Source: Rickettsia typhi (GTDB lineage Bacteria; Pseudomonadota; Alphaproteobacteria; Rickettsiales; UBA1997). From it: a stretch of DNA of 14,339 nt. The notes under the pieces are model-generated. The model was not told the DNA's origin and did not search any database. It saw only the letters and a list, made by a program, of their open reading frames with translations. This document shows positions 7,072-14,339 of this stretch, piece after piece (positions within the stretch are counted from its first letter, which is position 1; each line of letters begins with the position of its first letter). The stretch lies in contig CAMDAI010000012.1 in NCBI GenBank assembly GCA_945888585.1, positions 1-14,339 on the forward strand, written 5' to 3'. The translations under genes were made by a program, and so were the position numbers.

Positions 7072-8403
7072 ATGAGTAAAAAATATTTTGGAACTGATGG
7101 AATTCGAGGAACTTCCAATAAATTTCCCATGACTGCAGAAATTGCTTTGAAAGTTGGGGTGGCAATTGGGGCGAAATTTACTGATGGCGATCATCGTCAT
7201 CGGGTGGTAATTGGCAAAGATACCCGTCTTTCTGGATATATGGTGGAATCAGCCCTAACTGCCGGACTAGTTTCGGTTGGTATTGATGTATTTTTGGTTG
7301 GACCAGTACCAACTCCAGCAGTATCAATGTTAACCAAGTCCCTACGTGCTGATATTGGCGTCATGATTTCGGCTTCGCATAATCCATATTATGATAATGG
7401 TATCAAGATTTTTAATTGTGATGGCGGCAAATTAGGAGATAAAATTGAGAAAGAAATCGAAGCAATGATTGATGGCGACATCAATGAATATCTGGTTAAA
7501 CCAGAAAAATTAGGAAGGGTAAAAAGAATTGACGATGCTGGAGGCCGCTATATTGAGTTTGTTAAAAATAGTTTTCCTAAAAATAAAAGTTTAAATGGTT
7601 TAAAAATTGTACTTGATTGTGCCAATGGAGCCAGCTACTCCTTAGCTCCAACTATCTTGTGGGAATTGGGAGCGGAAGTAATTACCATCGGCAGTGAACC
7701 TAATGGATTTAATATCAATAGCGGTTGTGGATCTACCAGTCCCGAATTATTATGCGCAGAAGTTATTAATCATGGAGCTGATATTGGTATTGCACTTGAC
7801 GGCGATGCTGATCGTTTATTAGTGGTTGATGAAAATGGAATTATAATTCCTGGCGATAAATTAATTGGACTAATTGCTGAAAAATTACACTCCGAAGGCA
7901 ATTTAAAAATGGACACTGCGGTAATTACCAAAATGTCTAATTTAGGATTGGAAAATTATTTACGCTATTTCGGTATATCCACAATAAGAACCGATATTGG
8001 TGATCGTTACGTTATTGAAGCCATGAAAAAAGGCGGATATAATTTTGGTGGCGAACAATCCGGTCATCTGGTTTTAAGTGATTATTCACCCACTGGAGAT
8101 GGTTTAATTGCCGCACTACAAGTTCTTTCAATTCTCAACAATGGCAAAAAAGCCAGTAAGGTTTTTGATATCTTTTCGTTAATGCCTCAAATATTAAAAA
8201 ATATTCATTTTCATGGATCTAATCCAATGGAAAATGCGGCGGTTAAAAATGCTATTTTAGAAGCAGAAGAAAAATTAGGAGAAAATGGCCGGGTTTTGGT
8301 GCGTAAATCCGGAACTGAAAAATTAATCCGAGTAATGATTGAAGGAAAAGATGAAAAATTAATTAATGAATTAGCTGATTTTATTTGCTCTAAAATTCAA
8401 TAG
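7072..8403 (+). CDS. glmM: Phosphoglucosamine mutase
   Basis: GlmM converts glucosamine-6-phosphate to glucosamine-1-phosphate, on the way to UDP-GlcNAc for peptidoglycan and lipid A. The 443-residue protein has the family's normal length and motifs: FGTDGIRG (6-13), the phosphoserine loop ISASHNP with active S102, the magnesium loop DGDADR (243-248), the sugar loop GGEQSGH (326-332) and the phosphate-binding RKSGTEKLIRVM (411-422). It begins two bases after the alaS stop with a GAG ribosome-site match just before the ATG. A complete glmM suggests the organism still makes peptidoglycan and/or lipopolysaccharide precursors. Confidence 0.97.
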   Translation: MSKKYFGTDGIRGTSNKFPMTAEIALKVGVAIGAKFTDGDHRHRVVIGKDTRLSGYMVESALTAGLVSVGIDVFLVGPVPTPAVSMLTKSLRADIGVMISASHNPYYDNGIKIFNCDGGKLGDKIEKEIEAMIDGDINEYLVKPEKLGRVKRIDDAGGRYIEFVKNSFPKNKSLNGLKIVLDCANGASYSLAPTILWELGAEVITIGSEPNGFNINSGCGSTSPELLCAEVINHGADIGIALDGDADRLLVVDENGIIIPGDKLIGLIAEKLHSEGNLKMDTAVITKMSNLGLENYLRYFGISTIRTDIGDRYVIEAMKKGGYNFGGEQSGHLVLSDYSPTGDGLIAALQVLSILNNGKKASKVFDIFSLMPQILKNIHFHGSNPMENAAVKNAILEAEEKLGENGRVLVRKSGTEKLIRVMIEGKDEKLINELADFICSKIQ

Positions 8404-8410
8404 CTTTCAT

Positions 8411-9514
8411 ATGGAAGAATCAGCGCCCAAACTGCGTAACCTTTTAAACTCAAAAGCAGTTAGCGGATTTTCTCAAAGAATTAAAAAAACCTATCCTAAA
8501 TTTGAAGATAAAAAATTTGTTGATTTTATTACTCTTAAATTAGATAAATTAACTCTAAAAGAACGGGTAAAATTAATTCGGGAAGCATTAGAAAAATATT
8601 TACCTCCAGACTTCAATTTGGCTACCAATATTCTAATAAATTCACTTGCTTTAAAAACAAAAGAAATTGACTGGAGCTCTTTTATTATTTGGCCACAAAC
8701 CGAATATATTGCCAAAAATGGCTTAAATAATTTTGATTTATCCATGAAGGCTTTGAATGAAATGACTAAGCATTTCACAGCAGAATGGGCCATTCGTCCC
8801 TTTATTGAAAAAGATTCCAACAAAACTTTAGAACTTTTAAAAATTTGGGCCAAAGATTCTAATGTTCACATTCGCCGTTTAGCTTCGGAAGGTATTAGAC
8901 CAAGGCTTCCCTGGGGAATGGCTTTAAAAGATTTTAAGAAAAATCCAGCACCAATAATTGAAATTTTAGAAATTTTAAAAGATGATCCCGAGCTTTATGT
9001 CAGGCGTTCAGTAGCCAATAACATCAATGACATTAGCAAAGATAATCCAGAGATTGCAATTGATTTACTGAAAAAATGGCAAAAAAATTCCAATAAAAAT
9101 CGGGATTGGATTATTAAACATGCCCTTAGAACTCTTTTTAAGAAAGGACATAAAGATGCTCTGGCATTGGTTGGAAATCATCACCCTAAAATTAAGTTAG
9201 AGCAATTAAATCTACCAGAAAAAATTATAAAAATTGGTGAAAAGTTAATATTTTCAATATCAATTGAATCTCTCATTAAACAAAAATTGATGATCGATTG
9301 CAAAATTCACTATCTTAAATCTAACAAAAAACATTCTGGCAAAGTTTTTAAATTAGCCAATAGAGAACCTGATAAAAAAGAAAAACTGGAAATAAAAAGA
9401 AAAATTTCTTTTAAAGATATGACCACCAGAAAACACTATCCAGGCCAACATTTTATTGAAATTATAGTTAATGGAGAAAGTTTTAGAAAAGAAGAATTTT
9501 TATTATTAAAATAA
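8411..9514 (+). CDS. alkC: AlkC-family DNA glycosylase with a C-terminal Ig-like domain
   Basis: This 367-residue protein belongs to the HEAT-like-repeat DNA glycosylases, AlkC branch, which remove alkylated bases such as 3-methyladenine and 3-methylcytosine without flipping the base. Recognisable blocks are RRLASEGIRPRLPWGMAL (155-172), VRRSVANNINDISKDNPEI (197-215) and DWIIKHALRTLFKKG (232-246), all characteristic of AlkC. After about residue 258 a beta-rich segment (258-367) with short alternating strands fits the immunoglobulin-like extension found in some AlkC proteins. It lies seven bases after glmM and is the last gene of the plus-strand block. Its stop is two bases from the stop of the convergent thioredoxin/NHL gene. 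AlkC is patchily distributed in bacteria, so acquisition by transfer is possible, although base composition matches its neighbours. Confidence 0.85.
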   Translation: MEESAPKLRNLLNSKAVSGFSQRIKKTYPKFEDKKFVDFITLKLDKLTLKERVKLIREALEKYLPPDFNLATNILINSLALKTKEIDWSSFIIWPQTEYIAKNGLNNFDLSMKALNEMTKHFTAEWAIRPFIEKDSNKTLELLKIWAKDSNVHIRRLASEGIRPRLPWGMALKDFKKNPAPIIEILEILKDDPELYVRRSVANNINDISKDNPEIAIDLLKKWQKNSNKNRDWIIKHALRTLFKKGHKDALALVGNHHPKIKLEQLNLPEKIIKIGEKLIFSISIESLIKQKLMIDCKIHYLKSNKKHSGKVFKLANREPDKKEKLEIKRKISFKDMTTRKHYPGQHFIEIIVNGESFRKEEFLLLK

Positions 9515-9516
9515 AT

Positions 9517-11526
9517 CTATTTGCTATCTAAATCAGTAATAAATTCAATTTTAACCTGCTCATCACTAGCAGATTTTTTAGCAATAATCTTCTGACCATA
9601 ACTATTAATTAAGCAAAGAGAATCCTTTTTATTTTGGCAATAATAAATTGTTCCCTGCAAATAATAATCTTTACCGCTAGTTAATTTAGGAAGCTTTATT
9701 TCGCCACTTTTAACTGAATTCCAATCATAGCTAGCAATTAAATTAGATTCATTACCACTAATTTCTAATAAATTAATAAAACTAGGGCCATTTTCATTGA
9801 TTTTCCAACCTTCAGGCAATTTCATCAATAGAGAAACATTAATGTCACTTTTAACAATTTTATCTGGTAAATTGGTTAAGTTAGGCAAATATTCTAACAT
9901 GCCTTGCTTTTGCATTTTAAGAGGAGGCATAACATCTAGAACCGAAACGGCACCATTATTTCTATTTACTACCAAAATACGATTATTGTTGGTATCGGCA
10001 ACATAGAATTTATCCAACACTGAAATAATGTCTTCAGGCTCGTTATAAGATACATTTTTTAAATTAGATCCGACATCATCATTTTTTTTACCAGATCCAC
10101 TATAGTCAGACAAGGATGATTGTGATGCATCATATTTACGAATAACACTGTTGTGAGTGTCAGCTATATAAATTCCGGTATCATCCACAGCTAATCCAAC
10201 CGGATGCTGCATTAAAGCTTCTTTAGCAGAACCATTTTTATGACCAAACTCAAATAAACCTGAACCAACCAAGGTTTTGACTGAACCATTTTTTTCAGCA
10301 ACGCGCAGTGAAGAAGTTTCAGAATCAAGGAAATATAATTTTCCTGAAAAAATATTAACTGCACTTGGCTGAGCTAAACTATTTTTTGGATAAGAACCAT
10401 CAATTATATCTTCAACTCCGTCTCCGGCAAATGGAGCAATTGTTTCTTTGATTATATCATATTTTAATAATTGATGAGTTCCTGAATTGGCAATAATTAT
10501 GTTATTTTTATCAGGAAAAAATTCTAAATCCCATGGGGAAGCTAAATCAACCTCTTTAACCGTTTTAGAGTCTGATAGGATCTGGCCTCTGATACCTGAT
10601 CCAATAATAGTGCTAACTTCATTTTTTTTTAAATCAATTTTACGCAATGTATGATTTCCAGTATCTGCAACATATAAAATATTATTTTTATATAATAGCC
10701 CATGAGGATTATTAAATGATGCTGAACCTATAGTGCCATCAGCCAAACCTTTTTTACCAGATCCAATTTCCAATAAGATATCTCCACTTAGAGAGGAAAC
10801 AACAATTGTGTTTTTTCCAGAATTGGCAATTAGAATTGCTGGAGTTTTAGCTATTCCAATGGACTCAAAATCTTTAACATATTCAAGTTTAGACGGGAAA
10901 CTTAGAACATGACCAACAATTTTATCTTTTTCCAGAACAATTGGTAGGGAATCACGGTTTAAGCTGTAACGATATTTTTTTATTAAAGAAGTTATGTCTT
11001 CTCTGATTTTTTGACTAGTTCCTTCGCCAACATAAGTATCTTTTATTCTACCATTAGGACCAATTAGAATAAGAGTTGGCCAAGATTTAACTTTAAAACT
11101 ATTCCAAATATTAAATTTAGAATCATTAATTACCGGATGAGAAATATCATATTTTACAATAGCATTTCTAATTCCTTCAATATCCTTTTCATTGTCGAAT
11201 TTACCGGAATGAACACCTATTACTGTTAATTTACTGCCAAATTCTTCTTCCAATTTTTTAATTTCAGGAATCATGTGCATACAATTAACGCAAGCATAAG
11301 TCCAAAAATCGAGAAGAATGATGCGGTCTTCTAAATCACTAGTTTTAAGAGGAACAGAAACATTGAGCCACCCAGAATTGGCGACTTCTTCGGAAATTAA
11401 TTTATAAGAATTGGAATTGTAGAAAAATGCCTTAGATATTAAGGACGATAGAATTGAAAATGAAAACCAGATAATGATTATTGCCGATAAGATAAACAAA
11501 ATTAGTGATTTATCTTTTGTGGTCAT
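9517..11526 (-). CDS. Membrane-anchored thioredoxin-like/NHL-repeat protein (NHLRC2-type)
   Basis: This 669-residue protein has an N-terminal membrane anchor (about 7-30) and then a TlpA/thioredoxin-like domain (about 50-185) with the redox motif CVNC (C79, C82) in DFWTYACVNCMH and a cis-proline at P150 (SWPT). A six-bladed NHL beta-propeller follows (about 200-530), with repeats such as YVADTGNHTLRKID, YIADTHNSVIRKYD and FYVADTNNNRILVV. A C-terminal beta domain (about 560-669) containing C630 and C638 resembles the DsbD-alpha-like end of this family. The order thioredoxin, NHL, C-terminal domain is that of animal NHLRC2 and many bacterial homologues. It should face the periplasm and act in thiol-disulfide exchange; the substrate is unknown. 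It starts 37 bases after the rpsU stop, so the two are probably cotranscribed. Confidence 0.88.
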   Translation of the reverse strand: MTTKDKSLILFILSAIIIIWFSFSILSSLISKAFFYNSNSYKLISEEVANSGWLNVSVPLKTSDLEDRIILLDFWTYACVNCMHMIPEIKKLEEEFGSKLTVIGVHSGKFDNEKDIEGIRNAIVKYDISHPVINDSKFNIWNSFKVKSWPTLILIGPNGRIKDTYVGEGTSQKIREDITSLIKKYRYSLNRDSLPIVLEKDKIVGHVLSFPSKLEYVKDFESIGIAKTPAILIANSGKNTIVVSSLSGDILLEIGSGKKGLADGTIGSASFNNPHGLLYKNNILYVADTGNHTLRKIDLKKNEVSTIIGSGIRGQILSDSKTVKEVDLASPWDLEFFPDKNNIIIANSGTHQLLKYDIIKETIAPFAGDGVEDIIDGSYPKNSLAQPSAVNIFSGKLYFLDSETSSLRVAEKNGSVKTLVGSGLFEFGHKNGSAKEALMQHPVGLAVDDTGIYIADTHNSVIRKYDASQSSLSDYSGSGKKNDDVGSNLKNVSYNEPEDIISVLDKFYVADTNNNRILVVNRNNGAVSVLDVMPPLKMQKQGMLEYLPNLTNLPDKIVKSDINVSLLMKLPEGWKINENGPSFINLLEISGNESNLIASYDWNSVKSGEIKLPKLTSGKDYYLQGTIYYCQNKKDSLCLINSYGQKIIAKKSASDEQVKIEFITDLDSK

Positions 11527-11563
11527 ACCATTTGTTTATCTGGTTTTTAATTTAAATGTTGAA

Positions 11564-11770
11564 TTAAGAAGTAAATCCAGTGAAGTCTTTCTTGCGGCTT
11601 CTTCTAGTTCTGACTAAACTTTCTTCTCTTTTACGCTTTAATTCTTCAGAAGGCTTTTCATAAGCTTTTCTTCTTTTCGCTTCGCGGATAATACCTTCTT
11701 TTTGAGCCTTTTTTCTAAAGGTTCTAATAGCCATTTCAAGGTTTGCCTTATTATGAACTTTAATTTGCAT
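11564..11770 (-). CDS. rpsU: Small ribosomal subunit protein bS21
   Basis: The 68-residue, very basic protein begins MQIKVHNKANLEMAIRTFRK and contains REAKRRKAYEKPSEELKRKR, the conserved core of bS21 (the YEKPSE block is typical of alphaproteobacteria). bS21 sits at the platform of the 30S subunit near the anti-Shine-Dalgarno region and helps start translation. Length is usual. No Shine-Dalgarno sequence is seen before its ATG. It is the first gene of the minus-strand pair and is preceded by a candidate promoter at 11811-11838. Confidence 0.93.
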   Translation of the reverse strand: MQIKVHNKANLEMAIRTFRKKAQKEGIIREAKRRKAYEKPSEELKRKREESLVRTRRSRKKDFTGFTS

Positions 11771-11810
11771 TCAATTGGTTTGGATTAATTTATTAAAATT
11801 AGAGGGCGAT

Positions 11811-11838
11811 ATCGTAGTTACAAAAATAAAATTTGCAA
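11811..11838 (-). promoter_or_regulatory. Candidate sigma70 promoter for rpsU
   Basis: On the minus strand, TTGCAA (plus-strand 11833-11838) and TACGAT (plus-strand 11811-11816) are 16 bases apart, a plausible -35/-10 pair about 40 bases ahead of the rpsU ATG. The -10 overlaps a GC-containing 8-base palindrome CGATATCG (11807-11814), which could be an operator or chance. The match is moderate and the region is AT-rich. Confidence 0.33.
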
Positions 11839-11864
11839 GAAGTTAAAGTGCTTCCAAAAAACGC

Positions 11865-11893
11865 TTGTAAAATAATTTTATTTATCGTATGGA
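11865..11893 (+). promoter_or_regulatory. Weak candidate promoter for the TIKI-like gene
   Basis: TTGTAA (11865-11870) and TATGGA (11888-11893) are 17 bases apart, about 30 bases before the ATG at 11926. The -10 matches consensus at only three positions. TAATAT at 11916-11921 is a better -10 but has no fitting -35 and would sit almost on the start codon. The 155-base divergent spacer 11771-11925 must hold a promoter for this gene; this is the best candidate seen. Confidence 0.22.
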
Positions 11894-11925
11894 AAATAAA
11901 AACTAGTAACTAACATAATATAAAT

Positions 11926-13131
11926 ATGGAGAATGATAAAAAATTTACAGCAACAAATGTTTTGGAAAAATTTTCAAGACGTTTTCCCAATGCTTATTAT
12001 TGGAATCAAGATAACAGGAATTTAAATATAAGCAGTGCTAAACTAAAAGAAGATCTAATTGAAGCTATTGATTGGAATCAAAATCCTCAACTTAGAGATT
12101 TTCGTGAAGATTTTCGTGACAATCACAATAGAATCATTGTTATTGGTGAGAGTCATGATCAACGCGAATATCTTAAACAAGTTGATGAAATCATAAGGAA
12201 TGATAACGGAAAATTAAAAGATAAAGTATTGGTTTTGCTAGAAGAAGAAATTGATGACTATTGTTATCAATTTGAACTATCGCCAGAATTTAGAATACTT
12301 AGCCCCACTCTTACTCAGTCGGGTAATATATATATTTCATCAGAAAGAGCGGCGATATTTTCCGAATCCGATGATGACCATCAATGTCATAATTTTTATA
12401 CCTCATCCTCTGCAGAACAAAGAATTATTAGATCTCTTGCAAAAAATAATAATAAATACCCACTGACCAAGAAAATATGTGATTTTACTATTCCCGCAAA
12501 TAGATATGATTCGATTAAGATTGACGGTAATGAGCTCGGGAAAAAAACAACAGTAAGATATAGCGGAGAAATTATGTCACATGATCCAATTCAGTGTATT
12601 TATTTAAAAGAAAAAATAATACCTAAAGGAATAGATCGTGATGTAGCTTCTACAATCTACAGGAACAAGGCTATGTATGAAAAGCTAAAAAATTTAAATA
12701 ACAATAATCAGAATAAAGTAATTATTGTTGTTGCTGGTGCTTATCATGTTATTAATCAAAATACAAGTAATGATTTTCTTAACGAAGATCCTAATTATAT
12801 AAATCAAGCGATAGGATTATCTAACTTATTAGGTGGTTTTCCTCAGACAGAATTTATTATAGAAGAAAATGTTATAAAAAATAGTTATGTTAAGTATCAT
12901 ATAGAATCAAATCCAAATATTAAGTTAGAGGGTAGAGATGGGGGGGTTTCTATAATTGAAATTATAAAAAACAATATTTCTGAAATTGAACAAGAAGAAA
13001 CAGAAATTTCAGTAGATTCAAGTTCAAATGTTAATCAGGATGAGGAGGAAAAAAAGGAACCAGACACTATAGTAAGAAGCGTAAATAATGCTGAAAAACT
13101 TAATCCATCCCTCACCAAAAATCGAGATTGA
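11926..13131 (+). CDS. TIKI/TraB/ChaN-like protein with an acidic C-terminal tail
   Basis: This 401-residue protein has no signal peptide or membrane segment. Two blocks suggest the TIKI/TraB/PrgY/ChaN superfamily of metal-dependent hydrolases and haem-binding proteins: IVIGESHDQREYLKQVDEI (71-89, with GESH at 74-77) and YRNKAMYEKL (245-254) followed by KVIIVVAGAYHV (264-275, with GAYH at 271-274). In that superfamily, GxxH motifs flank the fold and an R(N/D)xxM helix precedes the second. The middle (110-240) matches nothing I know. The tail after about residue 351 is strongly acidic (IEQEETE, QDEEEKKEPD) and probably disordered. A seven-G run at 12940-12946 lies just before the tail. No Shine-Dalgarno sequence is visible. 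The function is unknown; a host-directed or regulatory hydrolase is possible but unsupported. EreA-like esterases also carry a GExxH motif and are the main alternative. Confidence 0.72.
   Translation: MENDKKFTATNVLEKFSRRFPNAYYWNQDNRNLNISSAKLKEDLIEAIDWNQNPQLRDFREDFRDNHNRIIVIGESHDQREYLKQVDEIIRNDNGKLKDKVLVLLEEEIDDYCYQFELSPEFRILSPTLTQSGNIYISSERAAIFSESDDDHQCHNFYTSSSAEQRIIRSLAKNNNKYPLTKKICDFTIPANRYDSIKIDGNELGKKTTVRYSGEIMSHDPIQCIYLKEKIIPKGIDRDVASTIYRNKAMYEKLKNLNNNNQNKVIIVVAGAYHVINQNTSNDFLNEDPNYINQAIGLSNLLGGFPQTEFIIEENVIKNSYVKYHIESNPNIKLEGRDGGVSIIEIIKNNISEIEQEETEISVDSSSNVNQDEEEKKEPDTIVRSVNNAEKLNPSLTKNRD
12940..12946 (+). repeat. Seven-G homopolymer inside the TIKI-like gene
   Basis: A run of seven G (codons 339-341, Gly-Gly-Val) in an otherwise AT-rich gene. 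A one-base loss would give GGG GGG TTT CTA TAA, and a one-base gain GGG GGG GGT TTC TAT AAT TGA, both ending at once. Either change would remove the last 60 residues, including the acidic tail. This is a candidate slippage tract; whether it varies cannot be known from one sequence. Confidence 0.85.
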
Positions 13132-13151
13132 ATTAATTAAGGAAAATTTGT

Positions 13152-13640
13152 CTAATCAGATTTATTATCTCCCAATATTGTTCGCCCCAATCTGGATAAT
13201 ATTGATTTCAATTCCAAATCATTTATTTGACTGATCGACTGATCAATTAATAACTGCTGATTGGGGTTAATTTTAATTTCATCTTCAAGCTTGGCAAGTT
13301 TTATATTGCGTGGTTCTTGGTGAATTTTAATTTCAGAGATTACTTTATAGCCATAATAAACTGCAATTCTTTCAATTATTTGGCTGGAACTTGCTTCTAA
13401 ATAAAAAGCAGTTGATGGGTTATATGCCTTAATAACTAAAATTCCGTTATTTTTTTGATTTTTAGCAAATTTAATATCTTTGGGTGCACAAAATTGCTGA
13501 AATTTTTCACCAATAATATCAGCCCATCCTTTATTCAAACTAATGATCACTGCAAAATTACTCTTTTTCTTGCCAAGAATTGGTTTAAGAATTTCACTAA
13601 TTTTTTCTTCGACTTGAATAAAACCCTGATATTTTTTCAT
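13152..13640 (-). CDS. DciA/DUF721-family protein (predicted replicative helicase loader)
   Basis: The 162-residue protein matches the DUF721/DciA pattern: an N-terminal helix ending in ISEILKPIL, the hallmark tryptophan (W39) in KGWADIIGEKFQQF followed by a C-A-P turn (CAPKDIKF), a beta-hairpin (NGILVIKAYNPSTAFYL) and then a helix with a YGYKVISEIKI strand. DciA is the ancestral loader of the DnaB helicase in bacteria lacking DnaC or DnaI. In alphaproteobacteria the DUF721 domain has an extra C-terminal tail, here about residues 112-162. Its ATG overlaps the TGA of ispE in an ATGA junction (13637-13640), so the two are translationally coupled. It ends 20 bases from the stop of the convergent TIKI-like gene. 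Confidence 0.78.
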   Translation of the reverse strand: MKKYQGFIQVEEKISEILKPILGKKKSNFAVIISLNKGWADIIGEKFQQFCAPKDIKFAKNQKNNGILVIKAYNPSTAFYLEASSSQIIERIAVYYGYKVISEIKIHQEPRNIKLAKLEDEIKINPNQQLLIDQSISQINDLELKSILSRLGRTILGDNKSD

Positions 13641-14339
13641 AATCTAAACAAGATTTCAGATTTTCTTAAATAGAATTCAGGAAATTTTCTGCTTAAATTT
13701 TGATAAGCAAAATTCAAATCATTTTGATTATCAAATAATCCAAAACAGGTAGATCCACTACCAGACATTCTGCTGACTAAGCAATTATTTTGCTTGGCAA
13801 TTTCAATCAAAATTTGAGAGATTTCCGGTACCAGTTCAATGGCAGATTTTTCTAAATCATTTTTATGATTTTTAATTGTAGAAATAAAATTCTCAGCAGA
13901 AATATCATTGAATTTCAGATCAGAAAAAAGCTGATTATTTTTGGCAAAATTTTTAAAAACTTCTTTGGTTGATAAATGAATATTTGGATTAATTATTATT
14001 GCAAATAAAGGCTTGGTGGCAATTTCGACATCAGTAATATTTTCCCCAATTCCAAAAATTAAAGCCATTTTTTGATTAAGACAAAAAGGAACATCAGCAC
14101 CTAATTTTAAGCCAATTTCTGCTAATTTTTGCTTGGAAATTTTTAAATTATAAAATTGATTTAGCATTAAAATAGTGGTGGCCGCATTAGATGATCCACC
14201 GCCAATTCCGGCACCAATTGGAATATTTTTGGTTAGAGATATTTTAATTTTCGGATCAAATTTATATTCCTCTGATAAAATTTTTACCGTGCGAATAATA
14301 ATATTTTCATGCAAATCATTTTTTAAGAAATCGGCATAT
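13637..14339 (-). CDS. ispE: 4-diphosphocytidyl-2-C-methyl-D-erythritol kinase, N-terminus beyond the window
   Basis: IspE is the GHMP-family kinase that phosphorylates CDP-methylerythritol in the MEP pathway to isoprenoid precursors. The visible part shows the ATP loop IPIGAGIGGGSSNAA and the C-terminal motif SRMSGSGSTCFGLF, both typical. The frame remains open to the right edge (upstream residues include YADFLKNDLHENIIIR), so the apparent TTG start near 14314 is not the true start. About 60-80 N-terminal residues, including the first substrate-binding strand, lie outside the window. The gene overlaps the next one at ATGA (13637-13640). Its presence indicates MEP-type isoprenoid synthesis, which Rickettsia has lost but several other Rickettsiales retain. 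Confidence 0.93.
   Translation of the reverse strand, partial: YADFLKNDLHENIIIRTVKILSEEYKFDPKIKISLTKNIPIGAGIGGGSSNAATTILMLNQFYNLKISKQKLAEIGLKLGADVPFCLNQKMALIFGIGENITDVEIATKPLFAIIINPNIHLSTKEVFKNFAKNNQLFSDLKFNDISAENFISTIKNHKNDLEKSAIELVPEISQILIEIAKQNNCLVSRMSGSGSTCFGLFDNQNDLNFAYQNLSRKFPEFYLRKSEILFRL

Noticed and set aside
8491..8853. A 120-codon minus-strand frame inside alkC
   Set aside because: It lies antisense to strongly conserved AlkC coding sequence and has no recognisable features.
10622..10630. A nine-T run (poly-A on the coding strand) in the NHL gene, and similar eight-A runs in panC and the DUF2125-like gene, as phase-variation tracts
   Set aside because: A/T runs of this length are expected in such an AT-rich genome and encode ordinary lysines; unlike the G7 run they do not stand out.
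13455..13673. A plus-strand 72-codon frame across the dciA/ispE junction
   Set aside because: It is a Phe-rich antisense shadow of the well-supported DciA and IspE genes.
14312..14314. TTG at 14314 as the ispE start
   Set aside because: The frame stays open to the window edge with IspE-like residues upstream and the N-terminal part of the kinase would be missing, so the true start is outside the window.

Overview
The window looks like a chromosomal segment of an AT-rich alphaproteobacterium, most likely a Rickettsiales- or Holosporales-like host-associated lineage. This is inferred from the low GC, the alphaproteobacterial flavour of the alanyl-tRNA synthetase and parvulin remnants, tight gene packing, mostly absent Shine-Dalgarno sequences, TTG starts and an insertion-sequence scar. 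No 16S rRNA or other decisive marker is present, so the placement is tentative. The presence of panC and ispE argues against the most reduced Rickettsia-type genomes.

Left edge (1-473): the end of an IS3-family transposase and its right terminus (about 123-144) abut the last 45 or so codons of a parvulin-like peptidyl-prolyl isomerase. That gene was therefore probably interrupted by the insertion. A clear intrinsic terminator (300-325) closes this region, and a sigma70-like promoter (399-427) leads into the next block.

Plus-strand block (474-9514): nine tightly spaced genes read as one operon: Isc-type [2Fe-2S] ferredoxin, a membrane-anchored DUF2125-like protein, prmC, panC, a divergent RmuC-like protein, a tandem CDGSH iron-sulfur protein, alaS, glmM and an AlkC-type DNA glycosylase. 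Gaps run from a 14-base overlap to about 20 bases. Functions are mixed: Fe-S/redox, translation, CoA precursor and peptidoglycan precursor synthesis, and DNA repair.

The most striking feature is that alaS lacks its whole N-terminal class II catalytic core (about 265-280 residues). It keeps intact tRNA-recognition, editing and C-Ala regions in one clean 596-codon frame that overlaps the end of the CDGSH gene. It is either a naturally split alanyl-tRNA synthetase whose catalytic half lies elsewhere, or a well-preserved remnant of a rearrangement.

Right part: a minus-strand pair, rpsU and a large membrane-anchored thioredoxin/NHL-repeat protein (9517-11770), converges on alkC with a 2-base gap. 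A plus-strand gene (11926-13131) encodes a protein with TIKI/TraB/ChaN-like GxxH motifs. A seven-G run sits before its acidic tail, and a one-base slip either way would remove that tail. At the right edge, ispE (N-terminus beyond the window) and a DciA/DUF721 gene form a translationally coupled minus-strand pair. No tRNA, rRNA or CRISPR array was seen.
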